Part shown: positions 17,209-26,118 of the stretch, piece by piece
How positions within the stretch are numbered: the first letter of the stretch is position 1
How the letters are laid out: every line of letters starts with the position of its first letter
Source of the DNA: Sulfobacillus harzensis
GTDB taxonomy: Bacteria > Bacillota > Sulfobacillia > Sulfobacillales > Sulfobacillaceae
Length of the DNA stretch: 64,000 bases
NCBI RefSeq assembly: GCF_012933365.1
Contig: NZ_JABBVZ010000014.1
Span: forward strand, 1 to 64,000
Direction: 5' to 3'
Position numbers and translations under genes: made by a program
Notes under the pieces: model-generated
Seen by the model: only the letters and a program-made list of their open reading frames with translations
Databases searched by the model: none
What the model was told of the DNA's origin: nothing

Positions 17209-18348
17209 TTAGAGAACCCCTGCCGCTGATAGCCAGTACATCTTGTTAAAGGCCAGCTTATAGAGGTGAATCATTTCGCTGGGCGCTTGCGGCCTGGGCG
17301 GGTGCTCGTAGTCGAACTTAATATAAGTAGCCTCATCACGTCCCGTTTCGATAAAGCAGAAAACCTTGCCATCATAGCGCACCGATCCGCGACCGCCCCG
17401 CACCCGGTTGATCAGATTGGCGGCAACCACGTCGGCTTCGAAGTGGGCCGTGGACCCCGCCTTGCTAATGGGCAAGTTGGTGGCATCCCCCAACACATAG
17501 ATGTTGTCCGCGCCCTCCATTTGCAAACTGTGACGGTTGGTCGGAATCCAGTTGCCGGCATCCCCCAGCCCGGATCGGCGAATCACATCCTGTCCGGCAT
17601 GGGGCGGGATGGCAACCAATAAATCATAAGCCAAGACCTCGCCTTCCATGCTGGTGATGGTCTTTTGCTCCGGATCCACCGTCTCTGCATTAAAGAATGT
17701 GTGCGTCTCAATGCCCCGCTCGGGAAACACCTCATTAGCCCAATTTGCGACGGGTTCCAACGAATGCAGCCGACCAATGGGGTATGTATAAACAACCTGC
17801 GATTTGTCGCCGAGTCCTCGGGCCTTCAGCCAGTCTTGAGCCATCAGCGTAAACTCCAACGGCGCCACGGGGCACTTGTGGGGCACCGCCACCGTCACCA
17901 CCAACCGTCCTCCCTCAAAGGACTGGAGAGCGTCCCGAAGTTTTAGGGCGCTTTCCTCGGTGTAGAAAATATGGCCGCCTTCAACAAGTCCGGGAATGGA
18001 CTCCGGTGCGGGGCGGCTGCCTGTCGCGATCACCAAATAATCATAGGGAATTTCCCGGCCGTCATCCATCCGCACCAGATTTTGCTCCCGGTCAATCCGA
18101 TCGGCGCTGCCCACGATTAACTTAATATGGCGGTTCAACACGCTTCTTTCTGAGCGGTGGGCATCCGCGGGAACGGCTTGGTCAAACGCCATGTATAAGA
18201 AGAGGGGTTGATAGACATGAACGTCCGATTCGTTAATGACCGTGACCTCAACCTCACCGCGAAGAATTTCCGGCTTTAACTGCCGCGCGAGCTGGTTGGA
18301 GACCATACTGCCGCCCACGCCGCCACCCAACAACACGATCCGCGTCAT
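17209..18348 (-). CDS. sqr: Sulfide:quinone oxidoreductase-like flavoprotein
   Basis: A 379-residue FAD-binding oxidoreductase. The N-terminal VLLGGGVGGSMVSNQLA binds FAD, YLVIATGSRPAP and NIYVLGDATNLP are the other dinucleotide motifs. Two cysteines, Cys159 (VPHKCPVAPLE) and Cys331 (VFCFIETG), match the catalytic pair of SQR enzymes, and a hydrophobic C-terminal tail can bind the membrane. It would oxidise sulfide to polysulfide and reduce menaquinone. It lies between TusA and DUF1641 genes in a four-gene operon. AGGAGG stands ten bases before the ATG. Confidence 0.88.
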   Translation of the reverse strand: MTRIVLLGGGVGGSMVSNQLARQLKPEILRGEVEVTVINESDVHVYQPLFLYMAFDQAVPADAHRSERSVLNRHIKLIVGSADRIDREQNLVRMDDGREIPYDYLVIATGSRPAPESIPGLVEGGHIFYTEESALKLRDALQSFEGGRLVVTVAVPHKCPVAPLEFTLMAQDWLKARGLGDKSQVVYTYPIGRLHSLEPVANWANEVFPERGIETHTFFNAETVDPEQKTITSMEGEVLAYDLLVAIPPHAGQDVIRRSGLGDAGNWIPTNRHSLQMEGADNIYVLGDATNLPISKAGSTAHFEADVVAANLINRVRGGRGSVRYDGKVFCFIETGRDEATYIKFDYEHPPRPQAPSEMIHLYKLAFNKMYWLSAAGVL

Positions 18349-18390
18349 GAGAATGCAAACCTCCTAAGATATCCCTGAAGATCCAGGGAA

Positions 18391-18621
18391 TTATTTGACT
18401 TTCCGCACCTGAATCTTGTAAATGCCGTCTTCTTCCTTGTTCCCCAAGACCTCGTGACCTGCTTTATGCACCCATTCTGGGATGTCCTTGGCGGAACCGC
18501 GATCGGACGACCATACCTCAAAGACGGTGCCCACCGGCTCCTGCCGAATGCTCTTAATGAGCTCCATCAAGGGTCCTGGGCAGTAGGAACCCCGGGCGTC
18601 CACCACCTTGGCCTCTGACAA
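18391..18621 (-). CDS. tusA: TusA-family sulfur carrier
   Basis: A 76-residue TusA protein with the signature DARGSYCPGPLMELIKSI, Cys14 being the persulfide carrier, then the typical VGTVFEVWSSDRGSAKDIPEW and a C-terminal strand. It would shuttle sulfur between rhodanese, DsrE partners and sHdr. The start is a TTG preceded by AAGGAGG nine bases upstream. It is the second gene of the DsrE-TusA-SQR-DUF1641 operon. Confidence 0.92.
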   Translation of the reverse strand: MSEAKVVDARGSYCPGPLMELIKSIRQEPVGTVFEVWSSDRGSAKDIPEWVHKAGHEVLGNKEEDGIYKIQVRKVK

Positions 18622-18641
18622 TTAGTCCACCTCCTTCATCC

Positions 18642-19031
18642 CTAAAATGTCAGTGCAGAGCCCTCGGACGCCTTACCGAGAAACCCTGTCACGCCCATCA
18701 TGTCGTCAAACAAAGGGGACAAATCCGCTAGTGACCACTCTTTGACATCCGCCACCAGACTGCAGGCATAGAGATGCACATCACCCATGTCTTTGGCCTG
18801 TTCAAACAACTCCAGGTAGTCCCCATGCGCTTTCTCGATCACGTCCTTTGCGACCGGACCCTTGGCAATGGTTTCTCGCACCGCCGGATCTTTGTGAAAG
18901 GCCGGCAACGCCTCCATCGACACGAAAATATCGACGGTTTGCCCAAGACTTCCGGCTACCATCGTCACCATGGCGGCGGCATGAATCTTGCTATAATCGC
19001 CGGAAAGCACCATCAGATTCAGTTGCCCCAT
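18642..19031 (-). CDS. DsrE-family protein
   Basis: A 129-residue DsrE/DsrF-like protein: NLMVLSGDYSKIHAAAMVTMVAGSLGQTVDIFVSM, then VHLYACSLVADVKEW with the candidate acceptor cysteine and a C-terminal DDMMGVTGFLGKAS. The GDYSK start and the central helix resemble the peroxiredoxin-like DsrE group that partners TusA in sulfur oxidisers. AGGAG precedes the ATG by six bases and a good promoter lies upstream at 19077-19104. It heads the SQR operon. Confidence 0.8.
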   Translation of the reverse strand: MGQLNLMVLSGDYSKIHAAAMVTMVAGSLGQTVDIFVSMEALPAFHKDPAVRETIAKGPVAKDVIEKAHGDYLELFEQAKDMGDVHLYACSLVADVKEWSLADLSPLFDDMMGVTGFLGKASEGSALTF

Positions 19032-19076
19032 CAGTCGCTCCTTTCCCCGCTCAAACGGGAAACCACCGTCACCTCA

Positions 19077-19104
19077 AGTATATGTGAATATTATCCGTTT
19101 TCAA
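19077..19104 (-). promoter_or_regulatory. Promoter of the DsrE-TusA-SQR operon
   Basis: On the minus strand TTGAAA (19099-19104) and TATACT (19077-19082) are separated by 16 bases, both five of six to the vegetative consensus. The start of transcription would fall about 40 bases before the DsrE start codon. No CsoR-type palindrome is present, so this operon seems to be outside that regulon. Confidence 0.55.
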
Positions 19105-19183
19105 TCTTTTTGTCGGGATGCGTCACAGAGAGATATGCCCCCCGACGCCGTTTGATTCTCAAGTGACATGGGGCCGTCTCAAA

Positions 19184-19203
19184 AGTCACCCGCACGGGTG
19201 ACT
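19184..19203. repeat. Inverted repeat in a long gene-free stretch
   Basis: AGTCACCC and GGGTGACT pair perfectly around GCAC. Just left of it is GGGGCCGTCTCAAAAGT, which resembles the end of an insertion sequence of the GTCTCAAAA type. The whole stretch 19105-19518 has no convincing gene: one plus-strand frame of 74 codons is open but has no ribosome-binding site or recognised similarity. It may be a relic of a lost element. Confidence 0.4.
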
Positions 19204-19518
19204 CGAGCGGACTTCAACCACAATCGAGTGGCCCTCGCTTCTAGTAAGCGGGGGTCGCGTGCTTTAACAGGTTTAGACCACGCTTAGGAGCCCCCATTCC
19301 GTTTGGACTTTGGCCAATCCACGCAAACGAAACCGTCGGAACTGCCGACCCTCTTTAATGTGACCCTAGATACTTATGACCTCGACCTCGCGCCTTTTGA
19401 CCGCGGCCAACGCTGGCCCCTTTGGGGACACCCCCTTACCTCGGTCATTGTGCGCCGAGAAAATGGTGCCGCTGGAGCATTTGTAAAAGAGGCCCTGACG
19501 CGTTGTCCTCCGGGCAAG

Positions 19519-21546
19519 TCACGTTAGAGAGTTCCCCACGGCAGGTAACAAGGTGTCATCAGCGGTGTCCAATCCCACCGCCACCGCAAGCAAATCAGCC
19601 ATGTCGACGACCCGCATTTTGTCCTCGACCCCCATGGCGGTTACCGACGCCGAAAACATCGATACGTCTTTTGGACAAGCCACCACAAAGAAGGGAACGT
19701 CATTCAACGCCAGGGCTTCGCGAATGCGCTGATTGGCCGGCCGATCTTGTATCCCCGTTTCGTCCATCCAGATACGCCCTCCGCCAGCGCCGCAGCAGAA
19801 ACTTTGGGCGCCATGACGCGGCATCTCGACCAACTGCACCCCTAACCGCGAGAGAAGAGCGCGCGGCGCTTCGGTAATCCCATTCCATCGGCCGAGGTAG
19901 CAGGGGTCGTGATAGGTGACACGGATTGGCACCTGTTGCCGGACCGTGATTTTTCCAGAATCGATCCACTCGAGAAATGCCTCCGTATAGTGCTTGACCT
20001 CGGCATCAAAGCCAAACTTACGGTACTCGTTTTTCAGCGCATTCAGCGAGTGCGGGTCGGTGGTAAAAACGCGTTGGAACTGGGCTTTTTCCAGTGCTTT
20101 CAGATTTTTTTCGGCCAACGATTCGAACAGCCCATACTCGCCCACCCGCAGCGCTTCATTGCCAGCGTTGACCTCCGATTCATACAGAATCCCGAAGTCA
20201 ATTCCAGCGTGGGTCAGCAACTCCGCAACGCGCTGCGTCAACCGCTGCACGCGGGGATCCAAGGCGGCAAAGTCGCCCACGAACCACAGCCATTCCACCG
20301 GTTCCCGGCGTGCATCCTTGATCGGAACGTCGATATTCTTCGCCCAGGCGGGCCGCTTGCGCGCAGGCTGCCCAAAGGAGTTTCCCTGGCGGTCCCATGC
20401 CACCAATACCTTTTGGGCATTGGGATCAATGTCACCCTCTTCCAAAAGCGCCGCCCGCAGCCCCGCAATCTTCGGCACATGCTCAATAAATACAGGACAC
20501 GCCTCTTGGCAGGCTCCACACGTCGTACACGCCCACAGTTCTTCCTTCGAAATAACGCCCCCCGCCAGACTTGGTTGATCTGGATCATCAAGCGTGCCCG
20601 CCGCCATGCGCTCGTTCAGCGCATCCCTCATCTTCAAAATCACCATTTTTGGCGACAAAGGCTGGCCCGCCGCGTGAGCGGGGCAGACAGCCTGGCACCG
20701 ACCGCACTCCGTGCAGGTGTAGAGATCGCTGACATCCTTCCAAGTGAGGTCCCGAAAGGTGCGAATCGCCATGGTATCTTCAATAGGCTCCGGCACCAAC
20801 TCCCCTTTGGGACGGAGATTGCGAAGAAAAATGTTAGGCACAGCGGCAAAAATGTGGAAGTGCTTGGAGTACGGCAAGTAGGCCAAGAACGCCAGCACCA
20901 CGCCCATGTCGAGAAGATAGCCAACCGCATAGCCAATGCTGGCCGCAACTGGTCCCGTCCAGCCGATCGCCACCCAAAGATGCGAAAGGCCGTAGCCCAG
21001 GAAATGGGAGCCTGCAACCGGGTCCGGAACATGGAGGACCTTGGCCGCCACAAACGGGAAGAAGGAGTCGTGAATGACGATGCCGACAATGATAGCTCCG
21101 ATTAACGCCAAGATGAGATAGGCATCCTTTTCATCCGAGCCCTCGAAGCGCTTCGGACGCAAAATGAGGCGGTTGTATAAGGCGAGGATAATGCCCGCCG
21201 CCACCAAAATCACCCAAACATCCACCAAGGGAGCCAAGATGCGCCCGACGGTAAACCCCGGGAAAAATATTTCTCCCACGGTTTCCACGATGTCGATCAA
21301 TAAAATGACAAAGCCGCTGAAAATGAAGTAATGCAGGACGCCGGACAACGTGATGCGGAACATGCGGCGGTGCAACACCACATGTTCCACTACCGACCGG
21401 ATCCGTTCGCCGATTTGATCGGTCCTCTTTAGAGGCCGGGCGCGATTCATCACCGACTGAATGGCCAGCACCCGGCGTAGAAACAACGCGAAGCTCACAA
21501 CGATCATGGCCACAGTGATGGCCATCAATCCGGTGCGCAAAATCAC
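19519..21546 (-). CDS. Membrane-bound Etf:menaquinone oxidoreductase (FadF-like, NarI-HdrC-HdrB fusion)
   Basis: A 675-residue fusion. Residues 1-250 hold about six hydrophobic segments of NarI/DsrM type. Two [4Fe-4S] motifs follow, CTECGRCQAVCP near 282 and CTTCGACQEACP near 345, then two CCG domains with HDPCYLGRWNG and FCCGAGGGRIW. This is the layout of FadF-type proteins that take electrons from EtfAB and reduce menaquinone. It starts with GTG overlapping the EtfA stop (TAGTG), closing the sHdr-Etf operon. Here it probably drains electrons from sulfur rather than fatty-acid oxidation; that is inference from context. Confidence 0.82.
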   Translation of the reverse strand: MILRTGLMAITVAMIVVSFALFLRRVLAIQSVMNRARPLKRTDQIGERIRSVVEHVVLHRRMFRITLSGVLHYFIFSGFVILLIDIVETVGEIFFPGFTVGRILAPLVDVWVILVAAGIILALYNRLILRPKRFEGSDEKDAYLILALIGAIIVGIVIHDSFFPFVAAKVLHVPDPVAGSHFLGYGLSHLWVAIGWTGPVAASIGYAVGYLLDMGVVLAFLAYLPYSKHFHIFAAVPNIFLRNLRPKGELVPEPIEDTMAIRTFRDLTWKDVSDLYTCTECGRCQAVCPAHAAGQPLSPKMVILKMRDALNERMAAGTLDDPDQPSLAGGVISKEELWACTTCGACQEACPVFIEHVPKIAGLRAALLEEGDIDPNAQKVLVAWDRQGNSFGQPARKRPAWAKNIDVPIKDARREPVEWLWFVGDFAALDPRVQRLTQRVAELLTHAGIDFGILYESEVNAGNEALRVGEYGLFESLAEKNLKALEKAQFQRVFTTDPHSLNALKNEYRKFGFDAEVKHYTEAFLEWIDSGKITVRQQVPIRVTYHDPCYLGRWNGITEAPRALLSRLGVQLVEMPRHGAQSFCCGAGGGRIWMDETGIQDRPANQRIREALALNDVPFFVVACPKDVSMFSASVTAMGVEDKMRVVDMADLLAVAVGLDTADDTLLPAVGNSLT

Positions 21547-22511
21547 TATCCCGCTCTCCCCTCAAGTTTTTCCGTCAGGGCTGGCATCAAGTCCAAGATG
21601 TCGGCCGTGGCCCCGTAGTGCGCGACGTCAAAGATGGGAGCCCGCTCATCATTGTTGACAGCGATAATGAGTTCGGCGTCTTTCATCCCCTGGAGATGCT
21701 CGGGTGCTCCGCTGATGCCCAGAGCTAAATAGACTTTCGGCTTAACAGTCTTTCCGGACTTCCCCACCTGTCGGGACCGCGGCAACCATCCAGCGTCTAC
21801 CACAGGGCGGGAACAGCTGACAACCCCTCCCAGCACCTCAGCCAACGCATCCGCCAGCTCTAAATTGTCCGGATCCTCGATGCCGCGGCCCACACTCACC
21901 AAAATATCTGCCTTGGTGATGTCCACGTCTTGTCCCGACTCGGCTTCAATAACCCGTGTCAACTCCAGATTGGCCGGCGACGGCGCCGCCTCTTCTCGGA
22001 TGGCCGGGCTGCCCGCACGGGATGAATCAACCGGCCATGACCCGGGTATGACGGTGACCACGGCACCCGTCAGGGGAACCTCCACTTCGGCATTCAATTT
22101 GCCGCCATAAACTTGACTGGTCGCCACCAACACCGCCCCGTCCATGGTTAAGTCAGTACAATAGGCCACCATGGGTCGATTTTTTCGGGCCGCAACCGCC
22201 GCCCCAAGATCCATGCCCATGGTTGTATTGCCGAGCATCACCAGCGCCGTGTCCTCGCCCACAATCTGAAGCACCGCGTTTTCATAGGTTTCAGGCTGAT
22301 AGTCGGCGACTGCGGGCCCCGAAACAATTACCGCGTCGTCGGCGTCAACCTCCCGCACGGCGTCACGGGCATTATCGCCAAATGTTACGACCGTCACCGT
22401 ATGACCGGCCGCCGAAGCGATGTCTCGGGCCCGGGTCAGGAGCTCAAAAGTCCCATCGGACAACGCACCGTCCAACAATTCTCCGACAACCACGATTTGT
22501 CCCATTGTCAT
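21546..22511 (-). CDS. etfA: Electron transfer flavoprotein alpha subunit
   Basis: About 321 residues. The C-terminal FAD domain is canonical: DILVSVGRGIEDPDNL, SCSRPVVDAGWLPRSRQVG, KTVKPKVYLALGISGAPEHL and a final AVNNDERAPIFDVAHYGATAD. The start ATG overlaps the EtfB stop as TGATG; a second ATG two codons later is also possible behind GAGGGG. Together with EtfB it would accept electron pairs from a dehydrogenase and pass them to the membrane oxidoreductase encoded next. No acyl-CoA dehydrogenase gene is in the operon, only sHdr and lipoate-protein genes. Confidence 0.92.
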   Translation of the reverse strand: MTMGQIVVVGELLDGALSDGTFELLTRARDIASAAGHTVTVVTFGDNARDAVREVDADDAVIVSGPAVADYQPETYENAVLQIVGEDTALVMLGNTTMGMDLGAAVAARKNRPMVAYCTDLTMDGAVLVATSQVYGGKLNAEVEVPLTGAVVTVIPGSWPVDSSRAGSPAIREEAAPSPANLELTRVIEAESGQDVDITKADILVSVGRGIEDPDNLELADALAEVLGGVVSCSRPVVDAGWLPRSRQVGKSGKTVKPKVYLALGISGAPEHLQGMKDAELIIAVNNDERAPIFDVAHYGATADILDLMPALTEKLEGRAG

Positions 22512-23272
22512 CAACCCCTCAACAACTTTTTGTCTTCCAATACTCTGATAATGTTTTCCGCCACCTCGTCGACGTCGTCCCCCCACATTTGCGCATGTCC
22601 AGCCGCCTCTGGCTTATAGACGCGGCGAACCGTGAGGGATGGAACAGCCGCCGACGCGCCGTCAACCTCCCGCAACTGTGCTGACTTTTGGACTTGCCGC
22701 ACCTTCGCCACCGTCACATACCGGGGAGGCTTGCGGGCGGCTTGAATGCCCAACAAGGCGGGCGTGGACGCGGAAAACTCCGCCATGCGGCCGCCTGAAT
22801 ACTCTTGGATAAATTGCACGCGGCCGTTGGCCACATGCACATCCCGCACCACCGAGGCATGGGCGATGGCGAGCAAACCAGCGACCAGGCCCGCAATCTG
22901 CCCATCCAAATCATCAATCGCCTGCACACCAGTGAGCACCAGATCGGGTGATTCATCCCGGCAGAAGGCCGCCAGGAGTGAAGCCCGCTCGCGATTAGAC
23001 AAGGTTCGATCGAAATCCCCAACGATTTTCACCGCCTGGTCGGCTCCCTTAGCCAGAGCGGTATAGAGCAGCGTGTCCACGTCGCCCGTGTCGACTGCGA
23101 CAGCGATAACCTCGGCGCCTTGCTCCTCCTTTATCAAGAGCGCCTCCTCCAACGCCTGGTCGTCCCATTCACTGGGGACAAAGCTCATGTCGTCGACCGC
23201 CAATACCCCGTCCTCTATTTCCAACTCCTCCACCAAGTCCGGAACATCTTTCATCAACACCGCAATTTTCAT
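22511..23272 (-). CDS. etfB: Electron transfer flavoprotein beta subunit
   Basis: A 253-residue EtfB. It shows the nucleotide-binding MKIAVLMKDVPDLVEELEI start, the VPSEWDDQALEEALLIKEEQ helix, and DLVLTGVQAIDDLDGQIAGLVAGLLA with the usual GxQAxDxDxGQ pattern. AGGAGG lies nine bases before the ATG, 13 codons inside a longer frame. It follows the GAF gene by 19 bases in the sHdr operon. Whether the pair is of the simple or bifurcating class cannot be told by eye. Confidence 0.92.
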   Translation of the reverse strand: MKIAVLMKDVPDLVEELEIEDGVLAVDDMSFVPSEWDDQALEEALLIKEEQGAEVIAVAVDTGDVDTLLYTALAKGADQAVKIVGDFDRTLSNRERASLLAAFCRDESPDLVLTGVQAIDDLDGQIAGLVAGLLAIAHASVVRDVHVANGRVQFIQEYSGGRMAEFSASTPALLGIQAARKPPRYVTVAKVRQVQKSAQLREVDGASAAVPSLTVRRVYKPEAAGHAQMWGDDVDEVAENIIRVLEDKKLLRG

Positions 23273-23291
23273 CGTCTTGTCCTCCTGCGTC

Positions 23292-23822
23292 TTATTGCTT
23301 CTCTGCCGCACCCTGACGGGCCGGCCACCGATCCGCCAGTTGGGATGCCACCAGACCCGTTAGCTCGGCTTCATCCACCCCGAATGATCCGGACCCATGG
23401 CTCCGCACTTCCAGCACCCCATAGAGCTGTGGTGCTCGCATGATGGGCACGGCCAGCACACTGGCCACACCCAGCCAACCCCCTTGATAATCGGGGAAGG
23501 CGCGGGCGTCGCCGGCAAACTGGGCCGCACGCTCCGAGGCTGCAAGCCCCGCCAGAGGGGCTCCCCATGCGACGGATAGGGGGCCGGCCAAGCCGGCGCT
23601 TGCGGCCGCATAGAGCTCCCCTCCTACCTTCAAGGGGGCGTAGACACTCACTCCGATGGACGTGCCTAATCGCTGCAGAAGAATACCGAGCACACCCACG
23701 ATGCGCGTTGTCCATGGGCCCTCAAAGTCTAAGCATTGAGCGACCAATGCCAAAACCTCGACGTCGGCGGAGGTAGGCTTCAGCCGCAGCACGTCCTTCC
23801 ACAAACGGTTGACGTCCGCCAT
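23292..23822 (-). CDS. GAF-domain protein
   Basis: A 176-residue single GAF domain: GPWTTRIVGVLGILLQRLGTSIGVSVYAPLKVGGELYAAA, then GWLGVASVLAVPIMRAPQLYGVLEVRS and a C-terminal helix. There is no attached output domain and no conserved cysteine. The ATG overlaps the stop of the upstream DsrE gene (TGATG), so it is made with the sHdr proteins and may sense a small molecule or redox state for them. I know of no standard GAF member of sHdr clusters. Confidence 0.7.
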   Translation of the reverse strand: MADVNRLWKDVLRLKPTSADVEVLALVAQCLDFEGPWTTRIVGVLGILLQRLGTSIGVSVYAPLKVGGELYAAASAGLAGPLSVAWGAPLAGLAASERAAQFAGDARAFPDYQGGWLGVASVLAVPIMRAPQLYGVLEVRSHGSGSFGVDEAELTGLVASQLADRWPARQGAAEKQ

Positions 23823-24202
23823 CAAAATGTGATGACGACGTCAGCCTCAGCTGCCATCTCGTTGAGGGCCGTCCCCCCAACCACCCCGTCAATCTCAATC
23901 AGATCCTCAAGGGTACAGTTGTTGAGGTCGAGACTCGGTGCACAGACATAAAGCTTGACCCCGGCCTCCCTCGCCTGTTCGATGAAGAATTGCAGCGTCG
24001 AGCTGTCGCCCGTCTCCTTAATATGCAATGTTTCCGGCACCCCCTTTTTCAACAAACTGGTTGCCGTAATCGTAAAGACCATGGTCGATTCGTGATCCAT
24101 CAGTGCTGCCGTCGTGGCCAGAAAAAATGGTGATGCAGAACGTTCCGGTGTCTCCGTTCCGTGTGTGACGAGATAGAGATATTTCTTGGTTTCCTCTGCC
24201 AT
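23822..24202 (-). CDS. DsrE-family protein of the sHdr operon
   Basis: A 126-residue DsrE-type sulfur carrier: YLYLVTHGTETPERSASPFFLATTAALMDHE, TMVFTITATSLLKKG, then VKLYVCAPSLDLNNC with the candidate acceptor cysteine, and GGTALNEMAAEADVVITF. It resembles DsrE3-like carriers that exchange sulfur with TusA, encoded 28 bases upstream. GGAG stands six bases before the ATG. It probably delivers sulfane sulfur to the HdrB subunits. Confidence 0.82.
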   Translation of the reverse strand: MAEETKKYLYLVTHGTETPERSASPFFLATTAALMDHESTMVFTITATSLLKKGVPETLHIKETGDSSTLQFFIEQAREAGVKLYVCAPSLDLNNCTLEDLIEIDGVVGGTALNEMAAEADVVITF

Positions 24203-24230
24203 AATTTCTCCCCCATTCCTTGGGACCGCC

Positions 24231-24470
24231 CTATTTGGTGCGACGCAGCAAAAAGCGATAGATGGTATCTTGTTTCTCGGCAGCCAACAGCTCATGGCCC
24301 GTCGAGTTGGCGAAAGCCTTGAAGTCCGCCATGGATCCCGGATCGGTGCAAATGACTTCCACCACCTGTCCAACGTCCACCGATTTGAGACCTTGCTTAG
24401 CCTTAAAAATAGGCATTGGGCACGCCAATCCCTTGGCGTCGATGGCTAGCGCAATGGCTTCTTGCTCCAC
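24231..24470 (-). CDS. tusA: TusA-family sulfur carrier of the sHdr operon
   Basis: A 79-residue TusA: IDAKGLACPMPIFKAKQGLKSVDVGQVVEVICTDPGSMADF, with the carrier cysteine in CPMP, and a C-terminal YRFLLRR strand. The start is a GTG seven bases after GGAGGG. It lies between the lipoate ligase and DsrE genes. Together they form the classical rhodanese-TusA-DsrE trafficking set for sHdr. Confidence 0.9.
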   Translation of the reverse strand: MEQEAIALAIDAKGLACPMPIFKAKQGLKSVDVGQVVEVICTDPGSMADFKAFANSTGHELLAAEKQDTIYRFLLRRTK

Positions 24471-24514
24471 GTGATTTCCCTCCCTTCCTTGGGATAATGC
24501 TGGGGCTCCCGGGC

Positions 24515-25588
24515 TCACTCCCCCACTAGCTCGGGCGCAATGGAGCGCCCCGCCTGAAAAGCCGCCAGCACGTCATCAATGGTGACGCCTGGAATGTCGA
24601 GCTCCGCCCAGACCTCCGCGAGCGCGCGTGCCAATGCATCCATCTCACTGGGCGCCCCCCGAAGACGCTGCTCGGCCGTTTCCAAGCCGTTGGCGGGATT
24701 CACAAAGAAATCGCCTCCGATGACGATGTCATCAATGCGGCCCTCCGATTCCCGCCACACAACCCGCACCAAGCCCCCCGGCGCTTTGGCGACGCCCTCC
24801 AAGAGATGCACCCCGTCCTTAATCTTCACGCCCGGTTGAAGGTATCCCTCATGGCGGTATACGAAAGCAGGATCGAAGAGCAGTTTCTGGTAATAGTCCA
24901 ACCGCCGACGCTCCTCGGGCGTCAATTCATCGGCCATCACCGGCTCTCCAAGGAGGGTGGCGAAAGCCTCCACCAATGCTGCTGTTGCCTCCTCGCGCGA
25001 GGGGGCCCGGGGACCCAGTTCTCGCTGCACCGTGGTCATGTAGTCTTCCAAGGATGAGACCATCTTGTCGCGGAATTTCTCTGACGGAACATTAATGACC
25101 CGAGCCATGGCTTGGGTATCAAAGTCCATCATGATGCTCCCGACCAACACGTCAGCCTCGCCCATCGTATTGGCCCCCGTGCCGCCAATCTTGCGCGGTC
25201 CCACCACAATATCGTTCACCGGGCGGTGTTCGGCTCCAATGCCCATTTTTCGGTAAGCCTCAACCGGGGCCGTGAGGAACTTTCGGTACAGCGTGTCGAC
25301 GGGAAGATGTTGACGGGGCATGATGAGGTGCCAAAAGATCTGATCATAGTCCAACCAGACCGCGCCGCCCCCGACCATGCGCCGGCCCACCGGAATGCCC
25401 GCAGCCTCGCAGTAGGGACGGTCGATTTCCCGGCTTGCCACCTGGTGATAACCAACGCAAACATAGGGCCGATCGGGGCTCACCGTCACCAGCGTGATCG
25501 GCTTATCCGGGGTCATTAAGTCCGCCAGCGCGTGATAAACGGCTTGCGAAGCTTCGGCCGGGATCGTGCCAAGATTGAGGTACCGCAT
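24515..25588 (-). CDS. Lipoate-protein ligase-like protein (sHdr-associated)
   Basis: A 357-residue LplA-family enzyme with N-terminal catalytic and C-terminal accessory domains. The catalytic RRMVGGGAVWLDYDQIFWHL motif and the lysine motif KIGGTGA are present. Such ligases attach lipoate to the lipoate-binding proteins, whose two genes lie immediately upstream. sHdr-linked clusters usually carry a dedicated lipoate-assembly enzyme (sLpl), and this is the only candidate in the window; no lipoyl synthase gene is seen. Start is the ATG of MRYLNLGTI. Confidence 0.85.
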   Translation of the reverse strand: MRYLNLGTIPAEASQAVYHALADLMTPDKPITLVTVSPDRPYVCVGYHQVASREIDRPYCEAAGIPVGRRMVGGGAVWLDYDQIFWHLIMPRQHLPVDTLYRKFLTAPVEAYRKMGIGAEHRPVNDIVVGPRKIGGTGANTMGEADVLVGSIMMDFDTQAMARVINVPSEKFRDKMVSSLEDYMTTVQRELGPRAPSREEATAALVEAFATLLGEPVMADELTPEERRRLDYYQKLLFDPAFVYRHEGYLQPGVKIKDGVHLLEGVAKAPGGLVRVVWRESEGRIDDIVIGGDFFVNPANGLETAEQRLRGAPSEMDALARALAEVWAELDIPGVTIDDVLAAFQAGRSIAPELVGE

Positions 25589-25604
25589 GATATCCTTCCT
25601 TGCT

Positions 25605-26096
25605 TTAAAGGTTAAATTTCGAATCGGGCTCCGGTTCCATGGATGCCTCCGGGAGATCGGCACACCGCATACAGGTCAATCCCTCCGCCTTGAGTTTCTG
25701 GCGATATGCCGCCTGGGCCTCGGCACCTCGCAAGAGTCCGGACTGCTCTACGGGGATTTCCGGGCGAAATGTCACCAACCACCCTGCCCCATAGGGGTCG
25801 CGGTTGATCACGTTGGGATCGCCTAGCACCACGGCGTTCGCCTCGATGACGGTCCCCATCAGCGGAGACGGGACGGGCCCGACCCATTTCGCACTTTCCA
25901 CGGTGGCGAGGTTCTTCCCTACCGCGACGCGCTTCCCCACTCGGGCCCGCACGAAGAGGATCCGCCCGGCACGCGTTTGAGCCGGATCCGTCATGCCCAT
26001 GCGCACCGTCCCATCGGGAAGCGCCTCTACCCAGACGTCTTTTTCCACATCGAACCACAAATGGTCTGGCAGCTCACAGGCAAATACATAGGCCAC
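25605..26096 (-). CDS. lbpA: Lipoate-binding protein (GcvH-like) with a CxxC tail
   Basis: A 163-residue GcvH-fold protein. The lipoylated lysine is Lys70 in TVESAKWVGPVPSP, and the downstream DPYGAGWLVTFRP matches the family. Its C-terminus is extended by about 20 residues with GLTCMRCADLPE, a CxxC pair not found in glycine-cleavage H protein. The start is GTG, seven bases after AGGGAGG. No other glycine-cleavage genes are present. In sHdr systems this protein carries intermediates or electrons from sulfane sulfur oxidation. Confidence 0.88.
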   Translation of the reverse strand: MAYVFACELPDHLWFDVEKDVWVEALPDGTVRMGMTDPAQTRAGRILFVRARVGKRVAVGKNLATVESAKWVGPVPSPLMGTVIEANAVVLGDPNVINRDPYGAGWLVTFRPEIPVEQSGLLRGAEAQAAYRQKLKAEGLTCMRCADLPEASMEPEPDSKFNL

Positions 26097-26118
26097 GAGC
26101 CCACCTCCCTTCAGTCCC

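Noticed and set aside
19909-21105. A 398-codon plus-strand frame opposite the Etf:menaquinone oxidoreductase gene
   Set aside because: It is rich in His, Arg and Gln, has no ribosome-binding site and mirrors a clearly coding gene with [4Fe-4S] motifs. It is an antisense shadow.
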